A stretch of 21,764 nt of DNA from Irineochytrium annulatum. Lineage: Eukaryota > Chytridiomycota > Chytridiomycetes > Chytridiales > Chytridiaceae. Below are positions 8,407-21,081 of this stretch, piece after piece; the first letter of the stretch is position 1, and every line of letters begins with the position of its first letter. Position numbers and translations under genes: made by a program. The DNA lies in NCBI GenBank assembly GCA_027600665.1, contig JADGJL010000174.1, positions 1-21,764 of the forward strand, read 5' to 3'. The notes under the pieces were generated by a model. It saw only the letters and a program-made list of their open reading frames with translations. It made no database searches and was not told the origin of the DNA.

Positions 8407-11400
8407 TTAACCCTCTGATAACTGCAGCACAATGCATACGCCGCGATTAATCCAATGTCGCTGAGACTTCGACGTAGGCAAGTATACTCCCATGACAAAG
8501 TTCGTTGAATGTCCGGTGGTGGAGAGCGTACCCCGTCGCATACTGGTCTTATATACCGGGCATTCATAGCATTCCGACGTTAACTTCGTGTACTGCGGGT
8601 CGTCATGGAGAACAGGCGTCACCCGTATCACCGGAAGTAGGTCCGTTAAAAGCTTTGGAAGTGACTCGGCCAGCCCGTTCTCTCCCTTGTCCCACCGACA
8701 TCCCTCCAAAAACATCCCACGTATATAAACGCCATCTTGAGGGCCTTGATCGTAATCGTCTTTATCCATGACGGTGAATTGCATCGCGAGGAGATCTATT
8801 GGGAGCGAGTACTTCCTGGCGTAATTTTGCAATGTTCCTGAAAGATTTCGTTAGTGTGGTTTGTTGTAATTGTATTACCTGTGAGAAAAGACTGAGTGAA
8901 GAAGAAGCCTGATATCCAGAAAACTGGCGGCGCAGAGGTCTTATCGATCCACGATTGCAGGAATTTTAGCCTCGCAACGAAATCACTGACGTAGGCACCC
9001 TAGATTAAGTTAGAAGGCGATTAAGCAGGGGGAGAGGCCAACCAGAGGCTTCAGCGAGGGGTATGATTTCGAGGCCCACATATCGGGGATCCGATTTAAC
9101 CCCAAGCTAACCGCGACCTCCTCCAGCTCCTTCGACATCACCAACAAACCCTTCAAGGCTTTGATGACGCTTTGCAGGCTCTCGCGTATGATTTTGAGCA
9201 GGCGATTGAACCGAACACATTCCTGGACCAATACGGTGTTCATGCTCTCCTCGTACATGACGGGGAAAATTTTCTGAATTTGAGGCAGGTTGAAATCATC
9301 CGGCAAGCCTCCCAAGATCCCGGAGGCGATATCGCGAAGGATCTCATCCGAGCTTTTACCACTACCGCCGCCTCCGCTAGTCCTAGCCTGCGTTAACAAC
9401 ACCGACGAGATGAGTTGATTTGTATCGTTCAGGTCCTTGGCAATGTCCGCATTCGCATGCATACCAAACACCTCAGGGTTGGACGTCATCGGAAGACTTT
9501 TGATGTACATTGTGTAACTCTCAAACGATCCCTTCGGTGGAGCGAAGTACAGTCCCGAAGGCGAGAACGCGTAAGTGTCACTCAAGATATCTTCTGTATA
9601 GAAGACAGACAGTAACGAGAGCAGGGTTCTTCGGTCGCGATCGTCCGTCACACGACCACCATAGTTACACTCGCCGGCAAGGTACGTCAATGCCTTCCAA
9701 GGAACTTCATCATATTCATTCAAGAACTGGACGGAGGTTAGAGCTGACGGAGGGGGGGCGGAAGTTACCTTATGCAGTTGCCTGACGCTCATTCTAAGAT
9801 CGGATTCGTTAAACTCATACGGATTGTTCCATCCGAGGGGGCCAAAGTTCCTACGCTCTTGAATCAAGGCGTGGAAGAAGCATAATCCGAACAACATCTT
9901 CTCCCATGCTGCCTTGTGATGTTCTTTAACCCCATTGAAGAAAGACATATCGGAGACCGGATCGCTCGTGTAAGATCGCAAGAGATTGGCTCTCATGCCA
10001 GCAGGAGGCTCGTTCGTCATCTTGATACCATTTTGAAGCAGTGTGACAGGGAACTTGTCTGAGGGGTAACTAGTCAACCACAATCGGAACTCCGGGTGCG
10101 TCGCCTCTGGTGTCAGCTCCTCGCATATCTTTTCCAGCGTTGAAAGCCAACTAACAGCCAGATGGCAGTTCTGCAACACAACCCAAGCTCCGGTCTTCAC
10201 TGCCTGACGAATCATCGTCGCTGCGATGGGACCCTGGCCTTGGCCAAGTGATATACTCGTGCACTTATTGCCTGAGAATCCCTTGCCTTCGCCGAACTTC
10301 AATAAGCTAAAAAAGGTTAACATATATGCTCATACCGCGTTTTATTACCTCGCCATCGGATCTACACCGGGTGATAGAATGAAGATCAACGGAGCGCAGT
10401 TGTTTGAGTCGGCGAAGGGGCCGGCTAAATCAAACGGTGGAGGTTCGATAAATTTCAGGCCCATTTTGCCTTTCACGAATTCCATAACACCCGATACCAG
10501 CTTATCCGGCCGCAAAATGCGGATAATAATGAGCTTCTGAAAGGACGACATCCGCTGGTCCCATTCATTTGGTATCGGCTCCTTGTGCGGCTCCGGAGAA
10601 TCGTAGATACCTTTCCAGACGTTCGGCGCGCTTTTAAAGTCATTTGCAAAATGAGCGAAAGCCGGCAGGGCCGAGAACCTATTAATCTCTCCCCAAGACT
10701 TGTCGCTCAACCAGTCGCTGGCGGGATTGGGCGGAAGATTCGAGTCTATCGCAACGCCGCCCGTAAGGAGGAACATCCATTCGTCGGAGTCCACCTCGCC
10801 TCGTCCCTTCATTAACCCGATGCAAAGAAGGAGGGAGAAAAGCAACTTATCCTTCTTAAACAAAGACCGGCAGACGTTGCAGTACAAAGAGTAAGTGAAG
10901 TGATTGCGAAGGTTGTCAATACGAGTCTGCAAAGTGTCCGACTTCTCGGAATCGGCTATCGACTGCAAGAACAAATTTACAAACCATACTAAGGAGTATT
11001 GGTACATTGGCTCGATCTGCAAATACGTCAGTACAATAAGAACGCCAAAAGTCTTACGTTTGCTAACTCGGCGATAACGAAGTAGAGGATGGACGAATGT
11101 GTGGCAATCGGCTTGTAACCTTGCCGGGTAATATCGATTTGCTTCTCCGTTTCTTCTGCGATCTGCTGCTTTTGAGCAATATCGTTTGCCAACACTTTTG
11201 AGCTGGTCAGCGCGTCAATGGCTGTTGAATCTTCAAGCAAGTTGCCCTGGCTACTTGAAAGAATATGCAGAATTTTGTCTTCAATTTCTTTCAGCTGCTT
11301 CTTGTTCGACGCCGAGGCAAGAACGAGGCGATTCTTCTCCTCTTCCAACTCGGGTCGTTCTTTTGCGGCAACGATACCCAACAGCTGGTCCTCTAAGCCC

Positions 11401-14400
11401 TCCGGTGTAATCATAAAATTTACCAAAGTAACTTTTGTTGATAGCTCCGGAAGGTAGTGTGGATTCCTCAACTTTGTCGTGATATAAAACCTGAATTCGG
11501 GCGAGTACTCAATGATAGACTCTCCTAGGCGAATACACATCACACCGCTTTGCTTGAATATCTGCTTTGTCAATAGCGGCTCCAGCACGGAGTCGACTTC
11601 CTCGCCGATGTTTTCAAGTAGTACAGGAGTTCCAAATTGTATAGCGTTCTCCAGCGTGCGAACGTAGTCTCCATCAGACAATTTAATTATAGCAAGCCGA
11701 TTTTGCTTTTCCATGTTCTTGACCCACTTGTTGGCCTGTCCTTGAGGGTCTATGAACAGAGGCCATCGACGCGTCTTGGCTGCGATAATGCCATTGTCGC
11801 TCGAGAAGCTGTCGTTCGGCAGTCCGGCAAGGTTCCATGCGCGCAAAAGGATAGGGTCACCAAGCGTATTGACAAGGGAAAAGACTCCGGAACACGGGAT
11901 GTCCCGCGCTACACATGACTCGTTCCATTCCTTCAGACATGACTGGCGGTAAGACGACGTAAAAGCTCCAAGGTAGGCAATCACGGACGAAGCCAACAAA
12001 ACATCGCCGATGAGATTATTGTAAGTCACTGTGAGGGTTTTTGCTGCCTCACTCCAACGATCTTTTTCGCCTCCTAAGCCTCCTATCAACTTCTCGGCCC
12101 TAACAAGTTTTTTGCCGCACAAGTCGACCTGTTGCTCGAGCTCGGCTTTTTTGGCCGTCATCGCTCTGAATTGACTCTCAAGCGCCTCCATCTTATCCTC
12201 GACTTCTTTAAGTTCGGCCCTTTTCGAATTTAACTTCGCCATCTCTATCGCAAGTTCACCCTCAGCTTTAGCTAGCGATTCTTTTTTCGGCGCAACCACT
12301 TTGGCGACTACATCGTATTTGTCCAGAGCTTTAACCCACTTGCATAAACCTTCCGCAGCGCTCGACGAGTTCTTGACGATATTAGGGTCAAAGTCCGGGT
12401 TTGTGCAGTACGTCTTGCGGATTTTGTCGATAATCTTAGGGTCAATGTTGTCCTTATCATAGGCCTTCAACGACTGCAAGAAATGCGAATCGCTCAGCAT
12501 TTTCTGAGCTGGACCCCAATAGTCCTCAACCATCTTCCCAGAACCCCCCGGATCTTTAATTCGCGCCGGTTTCACCGCTTTCATGATGCAGATAGCCTCC
12601 ATGACCATCTTCACCGCCCCAGGTGGGTTCTTCATGGCTTTCACCATTGTTATGTCTTGGGGCTTCAGTGTGTCCAGCGCTTCCAATGCACTTTCAAGCG
12701 CCGGTATCGCTTCGGCAAGATCTGCCTCACATTCTTCTTTAATAGCCTTCGCCTCAGAGGCCTTTTTGTTCGCCACGGCCTCGTCAACCTTCACCAGAGC
12801 TCGCTTTTTCTCGACATCAACGGACTCTCGTGCGATAACCTGCATAATGTCGTCGGTCTCCTTCTGCGTCTGAATAAGCTGGGGCTGAAGGGCATGCAAT
12901 TCTAGTTGCATTGCGCCGACTTGTGATGCAGCCGAGGCGAGTTGGTCTAAGCCGACTTCATACCGAGACTTTAAAGCGTTAACCTCCTTCCTTTTCATTT
13001 CCAGGAGGGACTTATAAGTTTGAATGAGCTCAAGATAACTTGTCGGAGTGACGTAGTTATGTCGGCGGAGACCCTCATAAAACTTTTCTGAGAGTACACG
13101 GGTTCCCGTATGGAATTCCTTGCACATACTAACAACGCTCGAGCGAACTTCGGGAACTAACTCGACATCCTCGAGGAACTTCGTTGCGACAATCTCAAGA
13201 GCATCCTCCGGCCAGACTTGGAACCAATCGATTGTGCAGCAGTTAACTAGGGACGGGAACATCCTGAGCCTATTGCGAAAGGCGTCTCCAATCGGCGACA
13301 TGCACAATACAATATGCAGATTCTCCCTGCAGCGAGCGATAAACTGACTGTATAGAGCTGCAGGGCTAGCCTCAAACTTCGGGTTCTCTTTCAAGATGGC
13401 ATTTCGGACAGTTTCAATAACTGCAGCCTTCTCATCGGCCGCAAAAATATTGGGAACCTCCCCCGTGTTTAGCATGTTATTAATATCTTCCAAAAAGCTC
13501 TCCAGCTGCAGTTGGGTATCACTGAAGAGGAAAACTGAGGGGATTCCTTGTGCTCCCGCTTTAATAAGAATCTTTTTCAAATCCTCGCGCCATTCATTCA
13601 TCCCGTAGCTTTTGCTGATCTCAACCTGAAATAATTGATCCTCAGCCATGTATGCAGCTAACTTGGTAAGCGACTGTCGCCCAGATCCTCCAACACCGAC
13701 GAGAAGGGAATGCCCAGCTGGTTGTTTCAAAATGCGCGCTATTCTGGATACGTGCTCTATGGCGAAGCGAAAGATGACTAGGTTCATCGGCGCTTTAGAA
13801 ACTTGATTAAATTCGTCTAGCTGTCCCTTGATAATATCTGAGACTTGAGCAACGTCAGTTACTTCGTCATAGAATTTTATCGGTGCATTGGGAACGATGT
13901 AGTCCCCAAACATCAAAGATCGCATATCGTCATCTTCGATATCTCCATCTTGGTCAGCATCTAAATGCTTAAAAACTTCCTCAAACTTGATTCCAAAATG
14001 ACGACTGCTAAGGTCCTTGACGTTTGCAAAGAACCACGCTCGGTCAGAGTCATCCACCAGGCGATCATAAAAAACCCTGTAGACTTCGTGACACCAAAGG
14101 CGAATCATTTTTGTCGGCTCCTGGAACTTCTCGTTTGCGGCCAACAGCAAGCCCTGCACTACCCGGGAAAAGTCGCGCAGATTAAAAAGGTAGTGAGATT
14201 TCCGTGGCGTCGGCAACAAGTTCTGTATCGCGCCGCTGTAAACATCTAGCGTAGCAGTAATCAGCTGATTTTTCAAACTTAATACAGACGCCGGGAAGTT
14301 ATTTGTAGTCAAGTGCCACTCAACGATCGTTGCAAAAATTCCCTTCAGGGTAGGCTCATCAAAGCTGTTAATGCCGATAGTATTGAAGTGACGCAAGAAT

Positions 14401-17400
14401 CGATTTGTGACCGGATTGCGACCGCCTCCAGGAGGGCCCATTGCGGCGACGAACTGGATGTCCACCAATTGCATGTTACTTGTGTCCTTAAGATCGTACC
14501 ACATTTGATGATCCATCCATTGGCGAAGTAACTCTATCGGAGGTTGCGCGCAGTACTTTTCTCGGGCGGGCATGTTAAGATCATCGACAAAAATAACGGT
14601 TTTTAATCCATGCGGGGGCCCGAAAACACCACGACGTCTTTTCTCCAACTTCGACAGGATAATGTCTTGCGTTTGGTTCGCGCTGGTTTGTGCCGAAAAG
14701 TTAATGAACACGGGCGCATATTTATCGCTGGGAAGTCCTCGAAGAAGTTTGTTATTGATATAAACACTTTTCCCGGTTCCCGTCGGGCCGACGAAGAGAA
14801 CTTGCTTGTTGTGCGTGATAAATAAGTCCAACAAGTAGCTATACCTAGCAGTGTCGACCGTCGGGACCGTGATGGCGCTGAACTTGGTCTTCGGCGGAAT
14901 ATCGAATTTCTCAATAGTTTCCACCCACAACTTCCAAGAACCTCCAAACTTTCTGTCCTTTTCAAACACGTAATCGAATACAAGGCCGCTCCCAGGTATC
15001 GGCTTATCAATCCGAATAGTTCCAGGCATCGGATGGTCGTCGATTTGGTTGTCAGTCAAACGCCGGTAGAAGTAATCGAACTTCTTCCTCGACTCGGTCT
15101 CCAATGTCCCTCCTAGCGCCCATACGCCGCAAAACAAAAATAGCGAGGTGATCCACAAGTTCGCGATATTTGGCGGAACATCGTCTTCTCGACTCTCGAT
15201 GGAAAACTCATCAAGGAGACACGATAACAGGCTCATTAACTCAACAGCCATATTTATGTCCGATGTTGACACAATTTCTCTGCATTCAACCGATGTGAAA
15301 TGCAGACACGGAGGGACAATCCAATCGAACAAATTCTCTATCAAAGCCCGATGTTCCGCCGTTAGCTTCGGCGGCAACGCTTCCAACCACGAAACCATAA
15401 TTGGACGCCACCCTAAGCCATTAGGCTCCATGAATATCATACCGCACCGAGAAACTGTTGCGGGCGAGGCAACGGCAAGGTCGCCGACTTCGAATTGTAT
15501 ACTCATTGTCGACGTCATCGACATGATCTCCCCGCTGGTTAAGCAAAGCTTCTTATTGTCATCAAGAACGGTATTCATATTTTCGATCCATATCGCGTCG
15601 ACTGGCCCGTCGAATATTATCCACTTTCGCTCGGTAGTCCCTTGTGAAGCGAAAGCCCTGAATGCGTTTGCTAGAACCCCATCTGTCCATTCATGTGTGA
15701 CGGCGTCGAACTGCCCGTAAAGTTGACCCATTGTGATCGATTTAGGATTTAGCACCTTGTATTCGACGCGCTTTTCGTTGAGACCTTTATCTGCTAGGTC
15801 AGATAAGGCGCCCGCCAAAACGCGATAGGCAGTCGTCTTCCCCGACCATGGTTGTCCCACAAGCATATATCCGTGACGAATGCACATCATTTCGTACGTT
15901 TGTATAGTTTTCTCCAGGAAGGTCCCCACTGGCTGTAGATTCATCTTCTTGAGGTTATCATGCAGAGCGACCAGCAAATTTCTATAATCCGGGGTCGGGA
16001 GCACCACTTTAGGGAACAGATCCGCGGAGATCGCCCGGAACAACGGTATATCTTGGGAAAGGAATTTTGCCAGGTTAACATCATTAATTGAGCGAAGCAT
16101 AATAATGTGCTCGTTCTCCCCTGGATAACGCAGCTTCAAATTTCCTGCAGCTGTGAGCACGGCCTTCACGGCACGCATGCCATAGTCATAGTGATCCTGA
16201 GAAGACAGTTGCTCGGAGCACAGCTTATATGTCGCGACGATCTTTCGAGCGAGTGTTCGCGCCTCGATGAAGCCGAAGGAATAAAGCGATATTTCAGAAA
16301 TCAACGTGTAATCTGGAACCTACAAGGGGTGTAAGAAACAATCAGCAAAGGCATGGAACAACAGAAGATTTAAATTATTACCATCATAGCGACAGGACGG
16401 AATAACGCCTTCAAGTTGTCTGGAAGTTCACTTCTGCCGGCATAGCCCGGATTCATTGTGATGAAAGCCGAACACCCTCGGTTTAAAGACATAGTTGTTC
16501 CTTCAAAAACAAATTTGTCGAGTTTTGCAGCAACAGCCCTCTGGATGGTGAGGACCTGTTGCGCGACGACGGACAGCACTTCCAAATCAATGCGATTGAA
16601 CTCATCAAAGCACGCCCACGCCCCTGACGATGCCAAGCCTTTGAAGAATTTCCCCATGGCGATGTAGTCTAAGCCGTCCGAGCAGTTGAACACAACGCAT
16701 TGTTTGGCAATAGCTTTCGCGAGATCTTTAACAGTTTCGGTCTTCCCAGTGCCTGCTGGGCCTTCCGGAGCTCCTCCCAAATTGAGATCGAGCGCCCCGA
16801 TAAGGGTTCGATAACAACGGTCAGTCAAAGGCGTGATGACCAATCGCGCACTATTTCCGAGGTATTCGTGACCATACTTCAATGTCGCGTTGATCATTCT
16901 CACGTAGACATCATCCGACTCCCAGTAGTATCGAAGCTGAGATAGCCAAGCAAAATCGTTTTCTTGGGTGACGTTAACCTTTTCAAGATCGCCGACAACG
17001 TCGCGGGCATGGACATCTATTACGACCAAAGCCGATAACGTCATACGCGCCATAGGGCTTAAGTCACCACGAACCAGGGACACTGTGGTTTCTAGTTGTC
17101 GAGTGCACAGGTCTTTATACGCCTTCAGACCGTACGGACCGCCGTTTCGAATGGCTTCGGTAACTTCCTTTGTCCAAAAGATTTGGCTAACGCAAAGCAC
17201 AACTTGACCCGGCCATTCCAACACCCATTTCTCGCGCGGGCTTTCAGAGTAGGCTTTCAGAGCATTGGAGATCTGCAAATGGACGGAACTCTGCATAACC
17301 TTTTCCACCTGCAATAACCACTTCTCTACCGCTCCCTTCGCCGCCGCAGGCTCGATAACTTCCTTCAGCCGAACTCGCTCATTTTCGCTCGAGCACATTG

Positions 17401-20400
17401 CGATGATTCTGGTGTTGTCCTGGAAAGTGAGACTTGCGATGCCTTCAAAACACTTCTTCAGGTGCGGTTGGACCCTCAGAGGATCCTTTGTTTCAGCCAG
17501 AATCTCAAGCAGTTCATCATTCGAAAGGAAGAAGAATCTAGGGAAGAAGAGCCGCTTCTTCTCCAAGTAGTCGTTCAACCCCTTCTGGATGTCCTCCAGT
17601 AAGACATTGCTCTCATTCAATCTTGCAAGCATGCCGGGTATGTTAGCCACCGAGATAATCTTCGGGTTCTCAGCGGTTGCCGCCATGATTTCCCTCCATG
17701 TCTTGTCCACAACCCTAAACTTTTTACCCTCCGCCGGCATCTGCGCCATGATGTCCTCCGAGGTGAAGATGGGCTCCAGATACAACCATGTTGCTTGTAC
17801 CTTCAGCCAAGAGTCAATAATATCCTGGATAGTAATCAAAATTGTCTCCATATTGCGAACTTCTTCCTCGATGGGCTTGATAAACGGAGATCCCCGCATT
17901 GTCTGAACTTTTACTATTTGATCATCAAGCAGTGCCTGGACATCTTCAAGCGAAGTTAAAATCTTTGTCCCAGTGTCCTTATATTCGATGCAGTTAAAGA
18001 ACAATGGTTCAAGATCGTCCCGCATCTTCGAAATGGTCTTTTGAAGAGAGAACTCCTTCGATGCCGCCTCGGAGATGGACTCGAATTGTGTCAGATATTG
18101 TCCCAGGTTCAGATCCAAGATTTTCGTCAAGGAGGTGTTCTCGTCGGGGTATACCGACTGCCCGACAATATCGGCCATGAGTCCCCAGTGCCGCTCACGC
18201 AAGCCGGGGTTCCGCAAAACCGAAATGAGCGGCAGGTGCACCTTAAACTTATCGAGCTTGTTCTTCACTTGCTCCGCGACCTTCCTTGGAACCGGTTGGT
18301 CATTAAATGTCTTCGTCAACTTGAACATTGTCCGCCACATGTTTCCGACAGACTCGTCGACGCTTTCTGAGTGCAGGTCGGTGAAGGGACCATTCATCCA
18401 CTTGCCATACTCGTATTGGAATGTGGAAGCCGTCTCCCACAACTTCTTGTAAGGATCAAGGAACTCCAATGTCTGTTGATACTTCGTAAACGGAGTTTTT
18501 TCCCACTCCAGCAGCTCTTCCTCAATGTTGATATGTTGGACCGTGTCTTGCAACTCCGCCAGCTTCACCTCTAACCTCCTGATTTTCTTCAAGTATTCCG
18601 GAAGCTCGCTCATGATGCCAAAGTCCTAAAACCTTTAAACGACTAATTACGCAAAGACACAATACCTGGAACTTCGTCACTTGCTCAAAGCAGTCCTCAA
18701 TCTCTTCATTAGTCGAGGTTATCTTTACTTTCAGATCCTCTTGAGCCTTTGCCTTCTTTTGAAGCATCCTCTTTTTTGACAACTCAAAGATCGGCATAAT
18801 CCGCGAAGGCCACGTGAATGTGACGCCGTTAAGCTTAATGTCCTCGTCCGACATAAAGGCGTACTGCAGCAGAAAGTCAAGCCGTTTGCGACCTTTATTG
18901 ATATCATCTCGTAAGAGAACAGTGTCCTTCGCCTTCGCGTTGTCCACGTATTTCATTAATTCTACAAGCTCCTCGGTATCGATCGGAAGTTTCATTGCCT
19001 TTGCTGAGATTTTCTCATACGCTTCACATATTCTGTCGTGTGTGTATTAGCTCAAACATGATACAATGAGTTCTACCCAAGGTTTATTTTTCGGTTCATG
19101 TCTGCGACTTGATCCACCAGCCGTTGCACGAGCGCGTTTGCTTTTTGGCTGAGCTCGGTCTTCAATGCATCGCACTCCAGATATATCATGCTGAATCTGA
19201 CAATAGAGGGGCTCAATGCAATCTCGTCAATAATTTTCAGCAATTTTTTAATTTCCTGTAATTTCAGTAAAGAGAAATGTAGTTTAGTAAAAAGGAGAAA
19301 ATATGCCGACCCCAAAACTCACCGTCTCATAATCGTCAAGATCATGCTTCTCCCTCAGAAACTCGTCAATTCTCTTCTCGGCTTTGTGAGTCAACAACGA
19401 CTTGTACTTGTCATACGACATTAGGTGTTTCTGAGGCGCAACGGTATTCTTCGAGACAATCGAGCGAAACAACCGGCCGTCAGCAATTCGATCGTCATCG
19501 GTAGTCATCGACGACAGGTACAATGCCTCGTTAGACAATGAGGTAAATAGCTTGGTCTCGACGCGTGGGATTTCGTGCACAGACGAGACCATTTCCTCCA
19601 GCACTGACACAATGACAGCTTCTAGCTCCGCAAGAGGTGGGTCGAACCGGATCTGCGCGCCTGCTATTGTGAGTCGAACCACGAATAGCGAAGTGTCCGA
19701 GGACGCAGCGGCAAACTGGGCAAAGAAGTTTTCGAAGTCATCAAGAGACGCCTGAATGAGAGACCACAGCTGGTTCGACATGAGAGCGGAGACAGACTTA
19801 AAGAAAGCATCCAGCCTTCGAAATCCCAAGTCTGGGTCTGAGCAACTGGTTGCAATCGAGTACCACTGATCCTTACTGCTGAAGAACATGCTTGCCGCGG
19901 TAGGCAACCACCTGCACAGATAAACGGCAAATTTCAAGTAGAACAACACTTACTCGTTCAACAGCTTCGTTTTAAAGGCCTGACACTGCGTTCGCAAGAT
20001 GACTTGGAAGTCTTCGATGGTCATAGGAAGAACCGAGGGCGAAAGAACGCTGATGTCAACCACCCTACAGCTCTCAAACTGCGAGTAAATTCGCAGTAGT
20101 TCTAGCATGACAGGGTTGGTGATAAACAGATTGTCGGCGATGTACTCCTTCGTTCGGCTGACATCGTCATGCCAAGGAACTGGGGCTCTGGCGGTGCGTG
20201 GGATATAAAGCTGTGAGTTTGCAGGAATCAGCAACCGTTCACGCTCCTTCGAGTCAAGAAGGATGTAGTCAATGATGGATTGTTTCAAGGCCGTGCTGTA
20301 GTCGTCCGATATCTCGGCTATCATTTCCACGCGTTTAAGTTGAAGGTTATCAGCGAACAGCTTCTCGGGTATGTATCCTTCAACCGCTCTCAGAACCCCT

Positions 20401-21081
20401 TCATCTATTGGCGCTATCGCATCCTCCGGAATGCCCCTCTTCACGTAGTACCAATATCTTTGCTCCGGAGTCAGCCGCTTTGCGATGTTGATTGATTCCA
20501 GGTCATAGGGGTCGAGAATGATTTCTTTGACCTCCGGAGGCTCCCCGGAATCCAAAGGCTCGTAATCACGCAGGATGCGCGTCTCCGGCGATATTGGGCG
20601 GCTGGCAACCTCGAAGGGCAATATGGTCCCCTCCAACTGAACAGCTGGCGCCAACCTCCTAAGTAAAAATTCGTAAATTTCATTTTCATCTGCGCTCAAT
20701 CAACGTACTGCCTTCCCCCGGACTTCGGTCGCTTCGAGGCCTCAAAGACTAGACGACAATGTCAATTTCCCGTCAACGTCAAGGCTTCACCTTTCTCGGG
20801 GATCCCGCGCTTTTGAAGGTGTTTAACATTCAGGTCCGAAGCCAGTGGGCTATAGTTATTCCCGATGGAGTCTGAGACATTCCTGTGGTAGCGCTCCTCC
20901 TTGAAAGGTGCGGCACGCGTCCACGAGAACTTCTTCAATAACGGTGGCAAATTCGCGTGGTCGATGTCGACGGGGTCCAGCTGGCGCGCATGATCAGTTT
21001 CGTGTCAAATGCATCCGACCGTACCTCGGCCGCTCTGCCATCAGTCGGAGACGGTGGTGTCTCCGACGCCTGCATGTCCAT
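8407..21081 (-). CDS. Axonemal inner-arm dynein heavy chain, DNAH7 type (single-headed)
   Basis: Exons, 5' to 3' on the minus strand: 21081-21025, 20980-20791, 20689-19954, 19911-19323, 19255-19077, 19032-18666, 18625-16382, 16319-11058, 11016-10349, 10306-9043, 8999-8879 and 8837-8407, totalling 12108 nt or 4035 aa, close to human DNAH7. This is the minus-end-directed motor of inner dynein arms in a flagellar axoneme. Residues 1-700 form the tail, followed by the linker. AAA1 has Walker A GPAGTGKT (1328-1335) and Walker B FDEFN (about 1379). AAA2 has GQPWSGKT (1609-1616), AAA3 GPTGTGKS (1965-1972), and AAA4 GVGGSGRQ (2329-2336) with Arg for the P-loop Lys. An EF-hand loop lies at 2241-2252, the stalk coiled coil with microtubule-binding domain at about 2555-2865, and the C-terminus carries [21 protein letters not shown] and HWINRGV. 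The first two exons are inferred: exon 3 has no usable ATG, splice phases agree, and a TAG stands directly before ATG 21081. DNAH3 or DNAH12 are the nearest alternatives. Confidence 0.93.
12330..13030 (-). other. Dynein stalk and microtubule-binding domain coding region
   Basis: Codons for about residues 2555-2785 give the first stalk helix (from [18 protein letters not shown]), then the globular tip with [31 protein letters not shown] and YDKDNI; the return helix follows ([17 protein letters not shown] to about 12090). The order and spacing match the family, so the motor looks able to bind microtubules. Limits of the domain are approximate. Confidence 0.7.
13926..13961 (-). other. EF-hand calcium-binding loop in the dynein heavy chain (before AAA4)
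   Basis: The codons read [12 protein letters not shown], with acidic ligands at loop positions 1, 3, 5, 7, 9 and 12, Gly at 6 and Ile at 8. Position 12 is Asp rather than the usual Glu, which may favour Mg2+ or weaken Ca2+ binding. An EF-hand at this place followed by RSLMFGDY is characteristic of the DNAH7 group and is the main support for the subtype call. Confidence 0.75.

Noticed and set aside
11186..18574. Many plus-strand ORFs of 60-190 codons across the dynein gene
   Set aside because: They lie antisense to strongly conserved dynein coding sequence and show no family features; they are shadows.
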